A stretch of DNA of 64,000 nt from Sphingobium sp. HWE2-09 (GCF_035989265.1 NZ_JAYKZX010000003.1:62001-126000), one strand, 5' to 3'. Numbered from the stretch's first letter, positions 54,036-63,095 are shown. Translations and numbers: made by a program. The notes: generated from the letters alone by a model not told the origin.

Positions 54036-54821
54036 CACCAATCCCCCGAAGCGCCGCCGCCGCCGAAGCTGCCGCCGCCCGAAAAGCCGCCGCCGCTATC
54101 GCCGCCGCCCCCCCAGCCGGAACCGCCGCCCGAACCCCAGCCCGATCCCGCGCCCGGTCCCCAGATAATGATCGGCGCGCCGCCGCCGCGGCTATAGCGC
54201 TTGCCGCCTCGTGCGCGCGACAGCAGGGGCAAGGCCACGAAGAAGACGATGAACAGGATGATCCAGAAGCCGATCATCGCGCCGCCGCCATCATCCTGCT
54301 TGCGCGCGGCGGCCTCCGCCGCTGCGGCCTGGGCTTTCGCCTGATCGGGGGAGGGCGAGCAGGCTGGCGATCTGGTCGACGCCTGCATTGATGCCGCCCG
54401 GCATGTCACCGGCCTTGAAGCGCGGGGATATGGCGGTGCGGATGATCTGGGACGACAGGGCGTCCGTCAGCACGCCTTCCAGGCCATAGCCAACCTCGAT
54501 CCGGATTTTGCGCTCGGCCGGCGCGATGATCAGCAATGCGCCGTCATTATCCTTGTCGCCGATCCCCCATGCGCGGCCCAGGCGATAGCCATAGTCGGCG
54601 ATGTCATAACCCTGCAGGTCGGGAATGGTCGCCACGAACAGGGCACGGCCGCTCGCTTTCTTCTGCGCGATCAGCTTCTGGCTGAGCGCCTGCTCCTGCG
54701 CCGGATCAAGCAGATTCGCCGCATCGACCACACCTGTGTCGTTGAAAGCGGGAAAGCTCTGCGCCCATGCCGCCGGTGCGCACACCAGCAGGAGCATCAC
54801 GAATAGGCGGCGGAAGGCCAA
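54035..54821 (-). pseudogene. TPM-domain protein with Gly-rich tail, frame-shifted after the TPM domain
   Basis: The N-terminal frame (TTG at 54821) encodes a signal peptide ending AWAQ and a TPM domain (FNDTGVVDAANLLDPAQEQALSQKL, GYDIADYGYRLGRAWGIGDKDNDGALLIIAPAERKIRIEVGYGLEGVL). The membrane segment (GFWIILFIVFFVALPLLS) and the Gly/Ser-rich tail ending GASGDW are in another frame. Removing one base from the G5 run 54347-54351 joins them into the usual YgcG-type protein of 261 residues. As written, the first frame ends at 54291 without membrane anchor or tail. Confidence 0.85.
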
Positions 54822-54822
54822 C

Positions 54823-55425
54823 TCAGTTGCCGAAGTCGACCTTCGGCGCCTCCTCCGCACCCGGCGTGGTCGCCTGGAACGGGGTCATGGGCTTAGCGCC
54901 ATGGATCAATTTCGCGCCGATCGCGTCGGGGAAGGTGCGGATGCGGGTATTATAGGCCTGCACCGCGCCATTATAGTCGCGGATGGCGACGGCAATGCGG
55001 TTTTCCGTCCCTTCCAGTTGCGACTGGAGTTGCAGGAAATTGTCGTTGGTCTTGAGGTCGGGATAGGCCTCGACCGACGCGAGCAGGCGGCCCAGCCCCT
55101 GGCTCAATTGCGCCTGGGCGGCCTGGAACTGCGCGACCTTGGCCGGGTCGGACAGATCCTCGGCATTGACCTGCACCGACGTCGCCTTGGCGCGGGCCTC
55201 GGTGACCTTGACCAGCGTATCCTGCTCCTGCTTGCCCGCCGCCTTCACGGTGGCGACCAGGTTGCCGACCAGATTGGAGCGGCGCTGATATTGGGCCTGG
55301 ACATCAGCCCATTTGGCTTTCGCCTCTTCCTCGGCAGTCGGTACGCTGTTGATGCCGCAGGCGGACAGGGCGAGTGCGCCGAACAGGGGCAGCAGGTAGG
55401 TGGAGAAGCGGCGCAGGAGCGTCAT
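54823..55425 (-). CDS. LemA-family lipoprotein
   Basis: A 200-residue protein with a lipobox (LALSACGINSVP) and a long helical LemA domain: YQRRSNLVGNLVATVKAAGKQEQDTLVKVTEARAKATS, LLASVEAYPDLKTNDNFLQLQSQLEGTENRIAVAIRDYNGAVQAYNTRIRTFP. LemA and TPM proteins are a recurrent pair of unknown envelope function. GAGGAT precedes the ATG. It starts the minus-strand operon and is divergent from mscL. Confidence 0.94.
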   Translation of the reverse strand: MTLLRRFSTYLLPLFGALALSACGINSVPTAEEEAKAKWADVQAQYQRRSNLVGNLVATVKAAGKQEQDTLVKVTEARAKATSVQVNAEDLSDPAKVAQFQAAQAQLSQGLGRLLASVEAYPDLKTNDNFLQLQSQLEGTENRIAVAIRDYNGAVQAYNTRIRTFPDAIGAKLIHGAKPMTPFQATTPGAEEAPKVDFGN

Positions 55426-55545
55426 GGAACATCCTCGGCTTTTTGTTTCGCTCGTGGAAATAGGGCGTTGTCCTGACCGGCGCAACGGGCCATCCTATAT
55501 TATCGCAGACCCGACATGATGATCGATCAGACAAGGAGGTGCCTC

Positions 55546-55983
55546 ATGGGGCTGGTTTCGGAATTCAAGACATTCATCAACCGCGGCAATGTGATGGACC
55601 TGGCGGTCGGTGTCATCATCGGCGGCGCGTTCGCCACCATAACCAAATCGCTGACCGACGACCTGATCATGCCGGTTGTCGGCTATATTTTCGGCGGTGC
55701 GGACTTTTCGGGCTATTTCCTGCGGCTCGGCGATCTGCCCGCAGGGTTCAAGGGCAACCCGCAAAGCTATGCCGACCTGAAAGCCGCAGGCGTCGCCATG
55801 TTCGGTTGGGGGCAGTTCCTGACGGTGCTGGTGAATTTCGTCATTCTGGCCTTCATCATCTTCCTGCTGGTCAAGGCGATGAACAGGCTGACCGCCAAGC
55901 CGGAACCGGCCCCTGCCGCGCCTGCGCCCACGCCCGAAGACATTGTGTTGCTGCGCGAAATTCGCGATTCTTTGAAAAAATAA
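55546..55983 (+). CDS. mscL: Large-conductance mechanosensitive channel
   Basis: A 145-residue homopentameric channel that opens under hypo-osmotic membrane tension. The N-terminal [40 protein letters not shown] is the pore-lining TM1. TM2 is [23 protein letters not shown] Pro/Ala-rich linker and the C-terminal helix [14 protein letters not shown] follow. An ideal AAGGAGG lies 7 nt before the ATG at 55546, favouring it over an upstream ATG. Confidence 0.97.
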   Translation: MGLVSEFKTFINRGNVMDLAVGVIIGGAFATITKSLTDDLIMPVVGYIFGGADFSGYFLRLGDLPAGFKGNPQSYADLKAAGVAMFGWGQFLTVLVNFVILAFIIFLLVKAMNRLTAKPEPAPAAPAPTPEDIVLLREIRDSLKK

Positions 55984-56127
55984 ATCGTTTTTGCGACGAA
56001 ACGAGCCTGCGATGGGAACCATCAAGGGCGCGACCGGTTGATCGGCGTCAGGGTTTCGGATGCTAAATACCGCCGCAACCCGTGCCGATTGACGTCAGCC
56101 CCTGGGGGCATAACAGGAGAAAACGCC

Positions 56128-56394
56128 GTGAAAACTTTCGTCACAGTCCTTGGTCTTGCCAGCCTTGTTGCGCTCGCCGCTTGCGATTCCGCCAAGGAGA
56201 ACAAGGTCGAGAACGCTTACGAGAATCAGGCGGACGCACTCGACAACCAGGCCGACAATATGGAAGCGATGGCTGACAACCTGTCGGGCAACGCCGAAAA
56301 CGCGGCTGAAAATGCTGCCGACACGCTGGAAAACAAGGCCGACGCCACCCGCGAAGCGGGCGAAAAGGCGAAGGACGCCGTCGAAAAGAACTAA
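56128..56394 (+). CDS. Small lipoprotein with Ala/Asn/Glu-rich helical repeats
   Basis: An 88-residue protein with a lipoprotein signal (GLASLVALAACDSAKEN). The rest is a repetitive amphipathic stretch rich in Ala, Asn, Asp and Glu, built from near-repeats (ENQADALDNQADNMEAMADNL, ENAAENAADTLENKADATREAGEKAKDAVEKN), reminiscent of LEA-like or entericidin-neighbour proteins. The GTG start has AGGAG upstream. A strong terminator follows. Function is unknown. Confidence 0.82.
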   Translation: MKTFVTVLGLASLVALAACDSAKENKVENAYENQADALDNQADNMEAMADNLSGNAENAAENAADTLENKADATREAGEKAKDAVEKN

Positions 56395-56421
56395 TCAGCC
56401 GAGATTCGTCTAGCTGAATCG

Positions 56422-56456
56422 AAAAGGGCGTCGCGCTTATCCGCGGCGCCCTTTTT
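56422..56456 (+). terminator. Rho-independent terminator of the small lipoprotein gene
   Basis: A 12-bp stem (56424-56435 with 56442-56453, one G-U pair), a 6-nt loop and a T5 tract, 28 bp after the lipoprotein stop. It insulates cheA from upstream transcription. Confidence 0.87.
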
Positions 56457-56545
56457 ATTGGTGTTTACGCAGTTCGTCGCGCCTTTAACGCGGCTTTAAC
56501 CACGCCTCCCCATGGTGCCGATGCGCGCATCCGTGAGGCCTTGGA

Positions 56546-58906
56546 ATGGACGAACTACTACAGGAATTCATTTCCGAGACTCAGGAAACGCTGGAGGCTC
56601 TGGCCGGAGAGGTCGTGGCCTGGGAAACCGATCCGTCGGACCGCGATCGGCTCGATGCGATCTTCCGCTTTTTCCATACCGTCAAGGGCAGCTGCGGCTT
56701 CCTCAACCTGCCGCGCTTCGAACGGTTGAGCCACGCGGCCGAAGATGTGCTGTCGGACATACGCGCGGGCAACCGTGGTGCCGATCCCGCCACTGTCAGC
56801 GCGGTGTTGGGGATCCTGGACCGGATCGGCGAACTGACCGAAGCGGTCGCGATCGGCGCGGCGCTGCCCAGCGAGAATGACGATTTCCTGATCAGCGCGC
56901 TGAGCGCGCAGCCCGAGGCGACGGTCGAAGCGGTCGCCGCCCCCGTCGCCGTCGCGCGCCACGGCGGCTCGCAATCGGTGCCGCGCACGATTCGTTTGCC
57001 GCTCAGCCTGATCGACCAGCTGATGAACGGCGTGTCCGACATGGTGCTGGCGCGCAACGAACTGTCGCGCAAGCTGCGAGAACGCTCCGCCGATCCCGAA
57101 CTCGACAATGTGTTCGAACGGCTGTCGACCTGCGTCGCCGACATGCGCGACGTCATATCCAAAACGCGGATGCAGCGCGTCGATCGCCTGTTCGCCGCCA
57201 TCCCGCGCATGGTGCGCGATCTTGGCCGGGATCTGGGCAAGCGCATCGACCTCCTGCTGGAGGGCGGCGATGTCGAGATGGATCGCGAGATGGTGGAGAT
57301 GGTCGTCGATCCGCTCACCCATATCGTGCGCAACAGCATCGACCATGGCATCGAGACGCCCGACCAGCGCCGCGCCGCGGGCAAGCCCGAATCGGGCCGC
57401 CTGCGGTTGGAGGCGCGCCAGTCGGGCAACCAGATCGTCATCGCCATTTCCGACGATGGTGCGGGGATCGATACGGAGCGGCTGGTCGCCAAGGCGGTCG
57501 CTGCCGGTCGGCTTACGCCTGAAACCGCCGCCCGCCTATCCGAAGAAGACAGGCTCGACCTGATCTTCCAGCCCGGCCTTTCGACCGCGACGCAGGTGAC
57601 GGCCGTGTCCGGTCGCGGCGTCGGCATGGATGTGGTGCGCGCCAATGTGGAGCGGATCGGCGGCGTCATCGCGCTCAACAATCAGCCGGGACAGGGGCTG
57701 TGCATCACCCTGCGCGTGCCGCTCACTCTCACCATCATCCCTGGCCTGATCATTCGCGCAGGCGGCCAGCATTTTGCCATTCCGCGCGCGGCGGTGGTCG
57801 AAATCCTGCACGACAATAATGAAACGCTGCACATCAGCGAAGTGGGCGGCGCAAAGATCGCGACGATCCGCGCCATCCGTCATTCGATGGTCGATCTGGA
57901 AGATGTGCTGGGCATGGAAAAGCCGGTGCAGCAAGGGCCGCGCGCGGTCATGGTCGTGCGCTCCGCCACTGGCGTGCCCTTCGCCATGGGCGTGTCGGCT
58001 GTGGACAATCATGAGGAACTGGTGATCCGTCCGGCATCGCCACTGGTGATGGCGACGGGCGTCTATGCCGGGATGACCTTGCCGGACAATGGCAAGCCCA
58101 TGCTGCTGCTCGATGCCGCCGGTCTCGCCAATGCGGCGCGTCTGCCCAATATCATCGACGATCGCGCCGCGCGGCAGCAGGAAGAGCAAGCGGACGCGCA
58201 ATCGGGCATCGAGATGGTCGCGGCGCTACGCTTCGAAGAATTGTCCGGCGAGCGGCGCCTACTCAAATTGTCGCTGATCGAACGGGTCGAAGATATCGAC
58301 GCCAGCCTGTTCGGCCAGTCGGGCGGTCGCGCCTTCGTGCGGCTCGACGGACGGCTGGTGCCGGTGGTCAACGGCCTGTCGCGGTTCGCGCAGGACAAGG
58401 TGTCGGCGCTGCGCCTGCGCGACGATCGACGCGACGCCTGCTATCCGGTCGCCGCCGTGCTCGACATCGTCCAGATGCCCGCCGTGCCAGACATGGTGGC
58501 GATGCATGGCATGTTGAGCGGCGTGGCCGTGATCGACGGCGAACATCTGGAAGTCGTCAATCCCTTCGCTTTGTTCGCGGCCTTGCCCGAAGAGGCCTTG
58601 GTCGAGCGCACCCGTGGCCGGTGTCTGCTGGCCGACAGCGGTGACGGGTGGACACGGGAAATATTGGCGCCGTTGCTGCGTCAGGCCGGCCATGACGTGG
58701 TCCTGGGACTGCCGAACGATTGCGCCGTCGAGGCCGACGACGTGGTTCTGTGCACCGAAGCCGATGCGGCGCAGGCGGCGGAGATCATGGGGTGCCGCGT
58801 CGTCCATCTGCGCGCGTCACCGCGACCGACCGGGCCGCAGGATGGCAGCATCTACCGGTATGATCAGGACGCGCTGATGGCGGCGATCGCCGGTCGGCGG
58901 GCGTAA
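56546..58906 (+). CDS. cheA: Chemotaxis histidine kinase CheA with degenerate receiver tail
   Basis: A 786-residue hybrid-like CheA. The HPt domain (1-105) has the phosphoacceptor His44 in FHTVKGSCGF. There is no recognisable CheY-binding P2 domain. A dimerisation region (about 147-210), an HATPase domain (HIVRNSIDHGIE, DDGAGID, GRGVGMDVV), a CheW domain (about 395-535) and a second CheW-like region (about 545-680) follow. The last 100 residues look like a receiver domain (RCLLADSGDGWTREILAPLLRQAGHDVVL) with the acceptor Asp position occupied by Thr in VVLCTEAD. It heads the cheA-W-Y-B-R cluster. Confidence 0.93.
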   Translation: MDELLQEFISETQETLEALAGEVVAWETDPSDRDRLDAIFRFFHTVKGSCGFLNLPRFERLSHAAEDVLSDIRAGNRGADPATVSAVLGILDRIGELTEAVAIGAALPSENDDFLISALSAQPEATVEAVAAPVAVARHGGSQSVPRTIRLPLSLIDQLMNGVSDMVLARNELSRKLRERSADPELDNVFERLSTCVADMRDVISKTRMQRVDRLFAAIPRMVRDLGRDLGKRIDLLLEGGDVEMDREMVEMVVDPLTHIVRNSIDHGIETPDQRRAAGKPESGRLRLEARQSGNQIVIAISDDGAGIDTERLVAKAVAAGRLTPETAARLSEEDRLDLIFQPGLSTATQVTAVSGRGVGMDVVRANVERIGGVIALNNQPGQGLCITLRVPLTLTIIPGLIIRAGGQHFAIPRAAVVEILHDNNETLHISEVGGAKIATIRAIRHSMVDLEDVLGMEKPVQQGPRAVMVVRSATGVPFAMGVSAVDNHEELVIRPASPLVMATGVYAGMTLPDNGKPMLLLDAAGLANAARLPNIIDDRAARQQEEQADAQSGIEMVAALRFEELSGERRLLKLSLIERVEDIDASLFGQSGGRAFVRLDGRLVPVVNGLSRFAQDKVSALRLRDDRRDACYPVAAVLDIVQMPAVPDMVAMHGMLSGVAVIDGEHLEVVNPFALFAALPEEALVERTRGRCLLADSGDGWTREILAPLLRQAGHDVVLGLPNDCAVEADDVVLCTEADAAQAAEIMGCRVVHLRASPRPTGPQDGSIYRYDQDALMAAIAGRRA

Positions 58907-58910
58907 GGAA

Positions 58911-59354
58911 ATGGCCATGGACAAGCTTTATCTTCTGGCGACATTGGCAGGCACGCGGATCGCGGTCGAAACCGGCGAGGTCGAAGCGGTCGTGCGCCTG
59001 ACCGACATATCGCCCGTGCCGGGCATGGGCGCGCATATTGCGGGCCTGTCCGCGCTGCGCAGCCGGGTGCTCACCATCATCGACGTCGCCGCGTTGATCC
59101 GCGGGAAAGCGACGCCCGCCGACCAGCGCAACCTGGCCATCATCGCCAATATCAGCGGCCATAGCTACGGCCTGATGGTGGACGGCGTGTCGGACATCTG
59201 CCGCGTGCCCCAGGGGGAGTTGCCGTTGCGGGGGCAACTGGACCCGTCCTGGGCGCCCTATGTCCGGGCGCTGGTGGAGCATGACGACCACCCCTGGCTG
59301 CTGGTGTCGCTCGCCGCCTTCATCGAAGGCGGGACATTGGCGCAGGCCGCATAA
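58911..59354 (+). CDS. cheW: CheW scaffold protein
   Basis: A 147-residue CheW-domain protein (LYLLATLAGTRIAVETGEVEAVVRLTDISPVPGMGAHIAGLSALRSRVLTIIDVAALI, GHSYGLMVDGVSDICRVP) that links CheA to chemoreceptors in the cytoplasm. It follows cheA by 4 bp. The MAMDKL start could be the first or second ATG. Confidence 0.93.
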   Translation: MAMDKLYLLATLAGTRIAVETGEVEAVVRLTDISPVPGMGAHIAGLSALRSRVLTIIDVAALIRGKATPADQRNLAIIANISGHSYGLMVDGVSDICRVPQGELPLRGQLDPSWAPYVRALVEHDDHPWLLVSLAAFIEGGTLAQAA

Positions 59355-59436
59355 GAATATCGTGCCGTTTACCAAATACTTGGTTTTGCAGGTTAAGCCC
59401 GCTGGAACGGGACGTATAAAATCTAAGGGACGCTTC

Positions 59437-59802
59437 ATGAAAAACTGTCTGGTCGTCGACGATTCGAAGGTCATCCGCAAGGTGGCCCGCCATATATTGG
59501 AATCGCTGGACCTGACGGTCAGCGAAGCGGTGGACGGCCAGGACGCGCTGACCAAGTGCGAAGCGTCCGCGCCCGACGTCGTCTTGCTCGACTGGAACAT
59601 GCCGATCATGAGCGGGATGGAATTTCTGCAGGCCTTGTCCACGGCCAAGATGACGGCGCGGCCCAAGATCATTTTCTGCACCACGGAAAATGGCATCAGC
59701 CACATCAAGGCGGCCGTAGAGGCGGGCGCCGACGAATATGTGATGAAGCCGTTCGACCGGGAGACATTGGAAAGCAAGCTGGCGATCGTCGGGGTCATCT
59801 AG
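59437..59802 (+). CDS. cheY: CheY response regulator
   Basis: A 121-residue single receiver domain: acidic pair in CLVVDDSKVIRKVAR, phosphoacceptor Asp in VVLLDWNMPIMSGMEFL, the switch Thr in IIFCTTENG and the Lys in YVMKPFDRETL. All active residues are intact. AAGGGA precedes the ATG. It lies 82 bp after cheW. Its output is probably the flagellar motor or another CheA-regulated target. Confidence 0.95.
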   Translation: MKNCLVVDDSKVIRKVARHILESLDLTVSEAVDGQDALTKCEASAPDVVLLDWNMPIMSGMEFLQALSTAKMTARPKIIFCTTENGISHIKAAVEAGADEYVMKPFDRETLESKLAIVGVI

Positions 59803-59873
59803 CCATCGGCTTGTCCGATGCCTCAGAAATACCGCCGATTTCCGTTTGATCCTTCCGCGCCGAAAGTCCTGTG

Positions 59874-60953
59874 ATGAACGCGATGATGCCGATGACGACC
59901 AGTCCCGTTAGCGAAAGAGAGAAAGTTCGCACGCTGGTCGTTGACGATTCGGTCGTCGTGCGGACGGTCATCGAACGCATCCTCAACGGCAATCCGCGCT
60001 ATAAAGTAGTCCACAAGACCAGCAGCGCCGAACAGGCGCTTGGCTATCTGGCCGACCATGCGGTCGATCTCGTCCTGCTTGACATCGAACTGCCGGGACA
60101 GAGCGGGCTGGCGGCGCTGCCGCAAATCCTGCGGACGAATCCTGCGGTCAAGGTGGCGATCCTGTCCGGCAAGTGCGAGGAAGGCAGTGCTGCGGCGATC
60201 GAAGCATTGGCGCTGGGCGCCAGCGATATCCTCTCAAAGCCGGGAAGCGGCAGCTTTGGCGAGCAATTCCCCCAGGCGTTGATCGATCGGTTGAACCGGC
60301 TGTTCGGCGATCGTCCTGCCGTGCCGCCGATGTCGCCTGTCGCGCCGCCATCGGTAGAGGCCGCCGCCGCGCCGCTCGCCTGTATCGGCATCGGCGCATC
60401 GACCGGCGGCATCCACGCCTTGGGCCAATTGTTCCAGGGCTTGTCTGCACCCCTGGGCGTGCCATTGCTGTTGACGCAGCATCTGCCCGCCAGCTTCACC
60501 GTCTATTTCGCGCAGCAATTGTCGCGCATGACCAGCCTGCGCGTGAAGGTCGCGGAAACCGGCGATCTTCTGGCGCCCGACATCATCTATGTCGCCCCCG
60601 GCGACGCGAATATCCAGGTACGTCGCGGCTTGCATGGGCGTGTCACCATCATGCTCAATCCCGAGCGCACGGCGGCGGGCAATCTGCCCGGCGTCGATCC
60701 CATGTTCGCGAGCATGGCGGAAGCCTATGGCGCGGGCGCGGCGGGCATCGTCCTGACCGGCATGGGCCGCGATGGGACGTTGGGTGCACGCGCGATCGTG
60801 GCGGCTGGCGGCTGGATCGTCGCCCAGGACGAAGCGAGCAGCGTCGTATGGGGTATGCCGGGATCTGTGGCGGGTGCGGGCCTGACCTGCGCCATCATGG
60901 AGCCTGTGGCGATGATGAATTTCGTCGCGCGTCGCGGCAAGGTCGCCGCCTGA
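59874..60953 (+). CDS. cheB: CheB protein-glutamate methylesterase
   Basis: A 359-residue two-domain protein. The receiver (about 20-140) has VRTLVVDDSVVVRTVI, VLLDIELPGQSG and a KPGSGSFGEQF switch region. The methylesterase domain (about 170-355) has the catalytic Ser in IGIGASTGG, His in LLTQHLPASFTVYFA and Asp in VLTGMGRDGTLGA. It removes methyl groups from chemoreceptors. A GTG one codon earlier is an alternative start. Its stop overlaps the cheR start. Confidence 0.95.
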   Translation: MNAMMPMTTSPVSEREKVRTLVVDDSVVVRTVIERILNGNPRYKVVHKTSSAEQALGYLADHAVDLVLLDIELPGQSGLAALPQILRTNPAVKVAILSGKCEEGSAAAIEALALGASDILSKPGSGSFGEQFPQALIDRLNRLFGDRPAVPPMSPVAPPSVEAAAAPLACIGIGASTGGIHALGQLFQGLSAPLGVPLLLTQHLPASFTVYFAQQLSRMTSLRVKVAETGDLLAPDIIYVAPGDANIQVRRGLHGRVTIMLNPERTAAGNLPGVDPMFASMAEAYGAGAAGIVLTGMGRDGTLGARAIVAAGGWIVAQDEASSVVWGMPGSVAGAGLTCAIMEPVAMMNFVARRGKVAA

Positions 60954-61831
60954 TGCCGCTACCGCCCGCATCGGCCACGGCGTTCCAGGGCGCTGCCCGG
61001 ATATTGTCCGCGCTGCTGGAGGCCCGAACGGGGCAGATATTGTCCGAAGGCCGCGCCTGGCGCATGGAAACCGCGTTGCGGCCGGTGCTGCGCGCCCATG
61101 GCCTGCAGGATATGGATGAGCTGGCCGCGCGCCTGGTCAGCAAGCGCGACCGCAAGCTGGACGAAGATGTCGTCAATGCGCTGCTCAACAATGAAAGCAG
61201 CTTCTTTCGCGACCTGCAGATATTCGACATGATCCATCGCCAGATCCTGCCGCATATCCATGCGACCAAGCGGGACCGGACGCTGCGTATCTGGAGCGCG
61301 GGCTGTTCGACCGGGCAGGAGGCCTATTCGCTCGCCATCCGGCTGCGCAATGACGCCGCGCGCTGGCAGGGATGGCGGATCGAGATATTGGCGACCGATA
61401 TTTCCACCGCCGCGATCGAACAGGCGAAATCAGGCATCTTTTCGCAAATGGACGTGCAGCGCGGCCTTGCTATCGGCGATCTCCTCAAATGGTTCGAACC
61501 CCATGGCGATGATTGGCGCGCCAGCCCAGATCTGCGCCGGATGATCGATTTCCGGCACGACAATCTGTTCGATGCCCGCGCCCCGTCCGGCGCCTATGAC
61601 CTGCTGCTCTGCCGCAACATCCTGCTCTATTTCACCCCAGAACGACGCGGGGAGGTGCTGCGCCTGCTCGCCCGCCACAGCCACGCAGGATCGGTGCTGC
61701 TGCTCGGCGCGGGCGAAACGGTGATCGGGCAGGCGGACGATTTCCTGTCGCACCCCGACTTTCGCGGCGGCTATGTGCGGGCGGCCCTGTCGCCTGACGG
61801 CATGGATCAAACCAGGCGGCGCGCGGGCTGA
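60953..61831 (+). CDS. cheR: CheR chemoreceptor methyltransferase
   Basis: A 292-residue SAM-dependent methyltransferase: helical N-terminal domain (FQGAARILSALLEARTGQIL), NNESSFFRD, the SAM-binding IWSAGCSTGQEAYSLAI, ILATDIST and LLLCRNILLYF motifs, which match CheR closely. With CheB it sets chemoreceptor adaptation. It begins inside the cheB stop (TGATG). No receptor gene is present in the cluster. Confidence 0.95.
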   Translation: MPLPPASATAFQGAARILSALLEARTGQILSEGRAWRMETALRPVLRAHGLQDMDELAARLVSKRDRKLDEDVVNALLNNESSFFRDLQIFDMIHRQILPHIHATKRDRTLRIWSAGCSTGQEAYSLAIRLRNDAARWQGWRIEILATDISTAAIEQAKSGIFSQMDVQRGLAIGDLLKWFEPHGDDWRASPDLRRMIDFRHDNLFDARAPSGAYDLLLCRNILLYFTPERRGEVLRLLARHSHAGSVLLLGAGETVIGQADDFLSHPDFRGGYVRAALSPDGMDQTRRRAG

Positions 61832-61959
61832 TCCGGCTTGGTCGCATTAACCCTGCTTGATTGCACGTCCAGCATCGGTCATTGTCAGGCCCAGCGCGTC
61901 ACAGAGGCGGGCCGGAAGGGTGCGATGATCGATCTGCTGCAAGCGACTGGCCGTTTCCC

Positions 61960-62658
61960 ATGACCGACATGCCTATGATCGATACTCCGTCACCCAATTT
62001 CGACGATCGCAGCCTGCCTGTCACCATGCTGGTGCTGCACTATACCGGGATGCCCGACGCGGCGAGCGCCATCAACTGGCTTGCCAACCCGGAATCGAAA
62101 GTGTCGGCCCATTATGTCGTGACCGAAGATGGGCAGATCATCCGCATGGTCGATGAGGCAAAGCGCGCCTGGCACGCGGGCCGATCGCACTGGCGCGGGG
62201 TCAGCGATATCAATTCGGCCAGTATCGGCATAGAAATCGTCAATCCCGGTCATGAATGGGGCTATCGCCCCTTTCCCGATACGCAGATGGGATCGCTGAT
62301 CCCGCTGGTGCATGATATCGTCCAGCGGCACCGGATCACGCGCGGCAATATCGTCGGCCACAGCGATATCGCCCCGGCGCGCAAGCAGGATCCGGGCGAA
62401 CTATTTCCCTGGCATCAACTTGCCCGCCTCCGCCTGGCCCTCCCGCGTCCGACCAAGAATCTGATGGACCCGCACTGGACCGACAGCGGCTTCATGCTGG
62501 CGCTGGAGCGCTTCGGCTATGACATCGCCGATCCGCAGGCGGCCGTCGTCGCCTTTCAGCGCCGCTTCCGCCCCGAAGTGATCGACGGGGTGATTTGCGG
62601 CGAATGTCGCGCGATCCTGCTGGCGCTGTTGCTGCCCAAGCCCCGTGGCGATGAATAA
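61960..62658 (+). CDS. N-acetylmuramoyl-L-alanine amidase (AmiD/AmpD type) with peptidoglycan-binding domain
   Basis: A 232-residue zinc amidase. The amidase_2 domain (about 15-160) has zinc-site His in TMLVLHYTGM, the WHAGRSHWRG loop, SIGIEIVNPGH and VGHSDIAPARKQDPGELFPW with the second His and the Asp ligand. The C-terminal 60 residues resemble a PG-binding-1 fold (FGYDIADPQAAVVAFQRRFRPEVIDGVICGE). No signal peptide is visible, so a cytosolic recycling role is likely. rnpB follows 40 bp later. Confidence 0.9.
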   Translation: MTDMPMIDTPSPNFDDRSLPVTMLVLHYTGMPDAASAINWLANPESKVSAHYVVTEDGQIIRMVDEAKRAWHAGRSHWRGVSDINSASIGIEIVNPGHEWGYRPFPDTQMGSLIPLVHDIVQRHRITRGNIVGHSDIAPARKQDPGELFPWHQLARLRLALPRPTKNLMDPHWTDSGFMLALERFGYDIADPQAAVVAFQRRFRPEVIDGVICGECRAILLALLLPKPRGDE

Positions 62659-62698
62659 GGGCGTGACGATTTAGGATTAGGGCGCTAGGGACCGTTCC

Positions 62699-63095
62699 GC
62701 CAGAGGGCCGGGCGGCCGCGGCGTGGCGGGTAACTTCCACGGCGAGGAAAGTCCGGGCTCCACGAAATGACGGTGCCGGTTAACGACCGGCTGGAGCGAT
62801 CCAAGGGACAGTGCAACAGAAAGCAGGTCGCTACAGCTTCGGCTAAGCGAAATTGAAAGGGTGCGGTAAGAGCGCACCGCGTCTGCGGCAACGCAAGGCG
62901 GCACGGTAAACCCCACCGGGAGCAAGACCGAATAGGGGCGGCGCGCAGCAGGTCGCAAGATTTGACTGCTAGGTCTGTTTCGACCGAGATCGCCCGGGTT
63001 GGTTGCTTGAGGAACGGAGCAATCCGTTCCCTAGAGGAATGGTCGCCTATCCCCGGAAACGGGGTGGACAGAACCCGGCTTACAGGCTCTCTGGC
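62699..63095 (+). ncRNA. rnpB: RNase P RNA, class A
   Basis: The catalytic RNA that trims tRNA 5' leaders. Conserved elements are GAGGAAAGTCCGGGCTCCA near 62741-62759, AGGGTGCGGTAAGAGCGCACCG near 62858-62879, GGTAAACCCC near 62906, AGAGGAATGGTCGCC near 63034 and ACAGAACCCGGCTTA near 63068-63082. The ends were set by the P1 pairing of GCCAGAGGGC with GCTCTCTGGC, so each may be off by a few bases. A short T-run follows. Confidence 0.95.
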
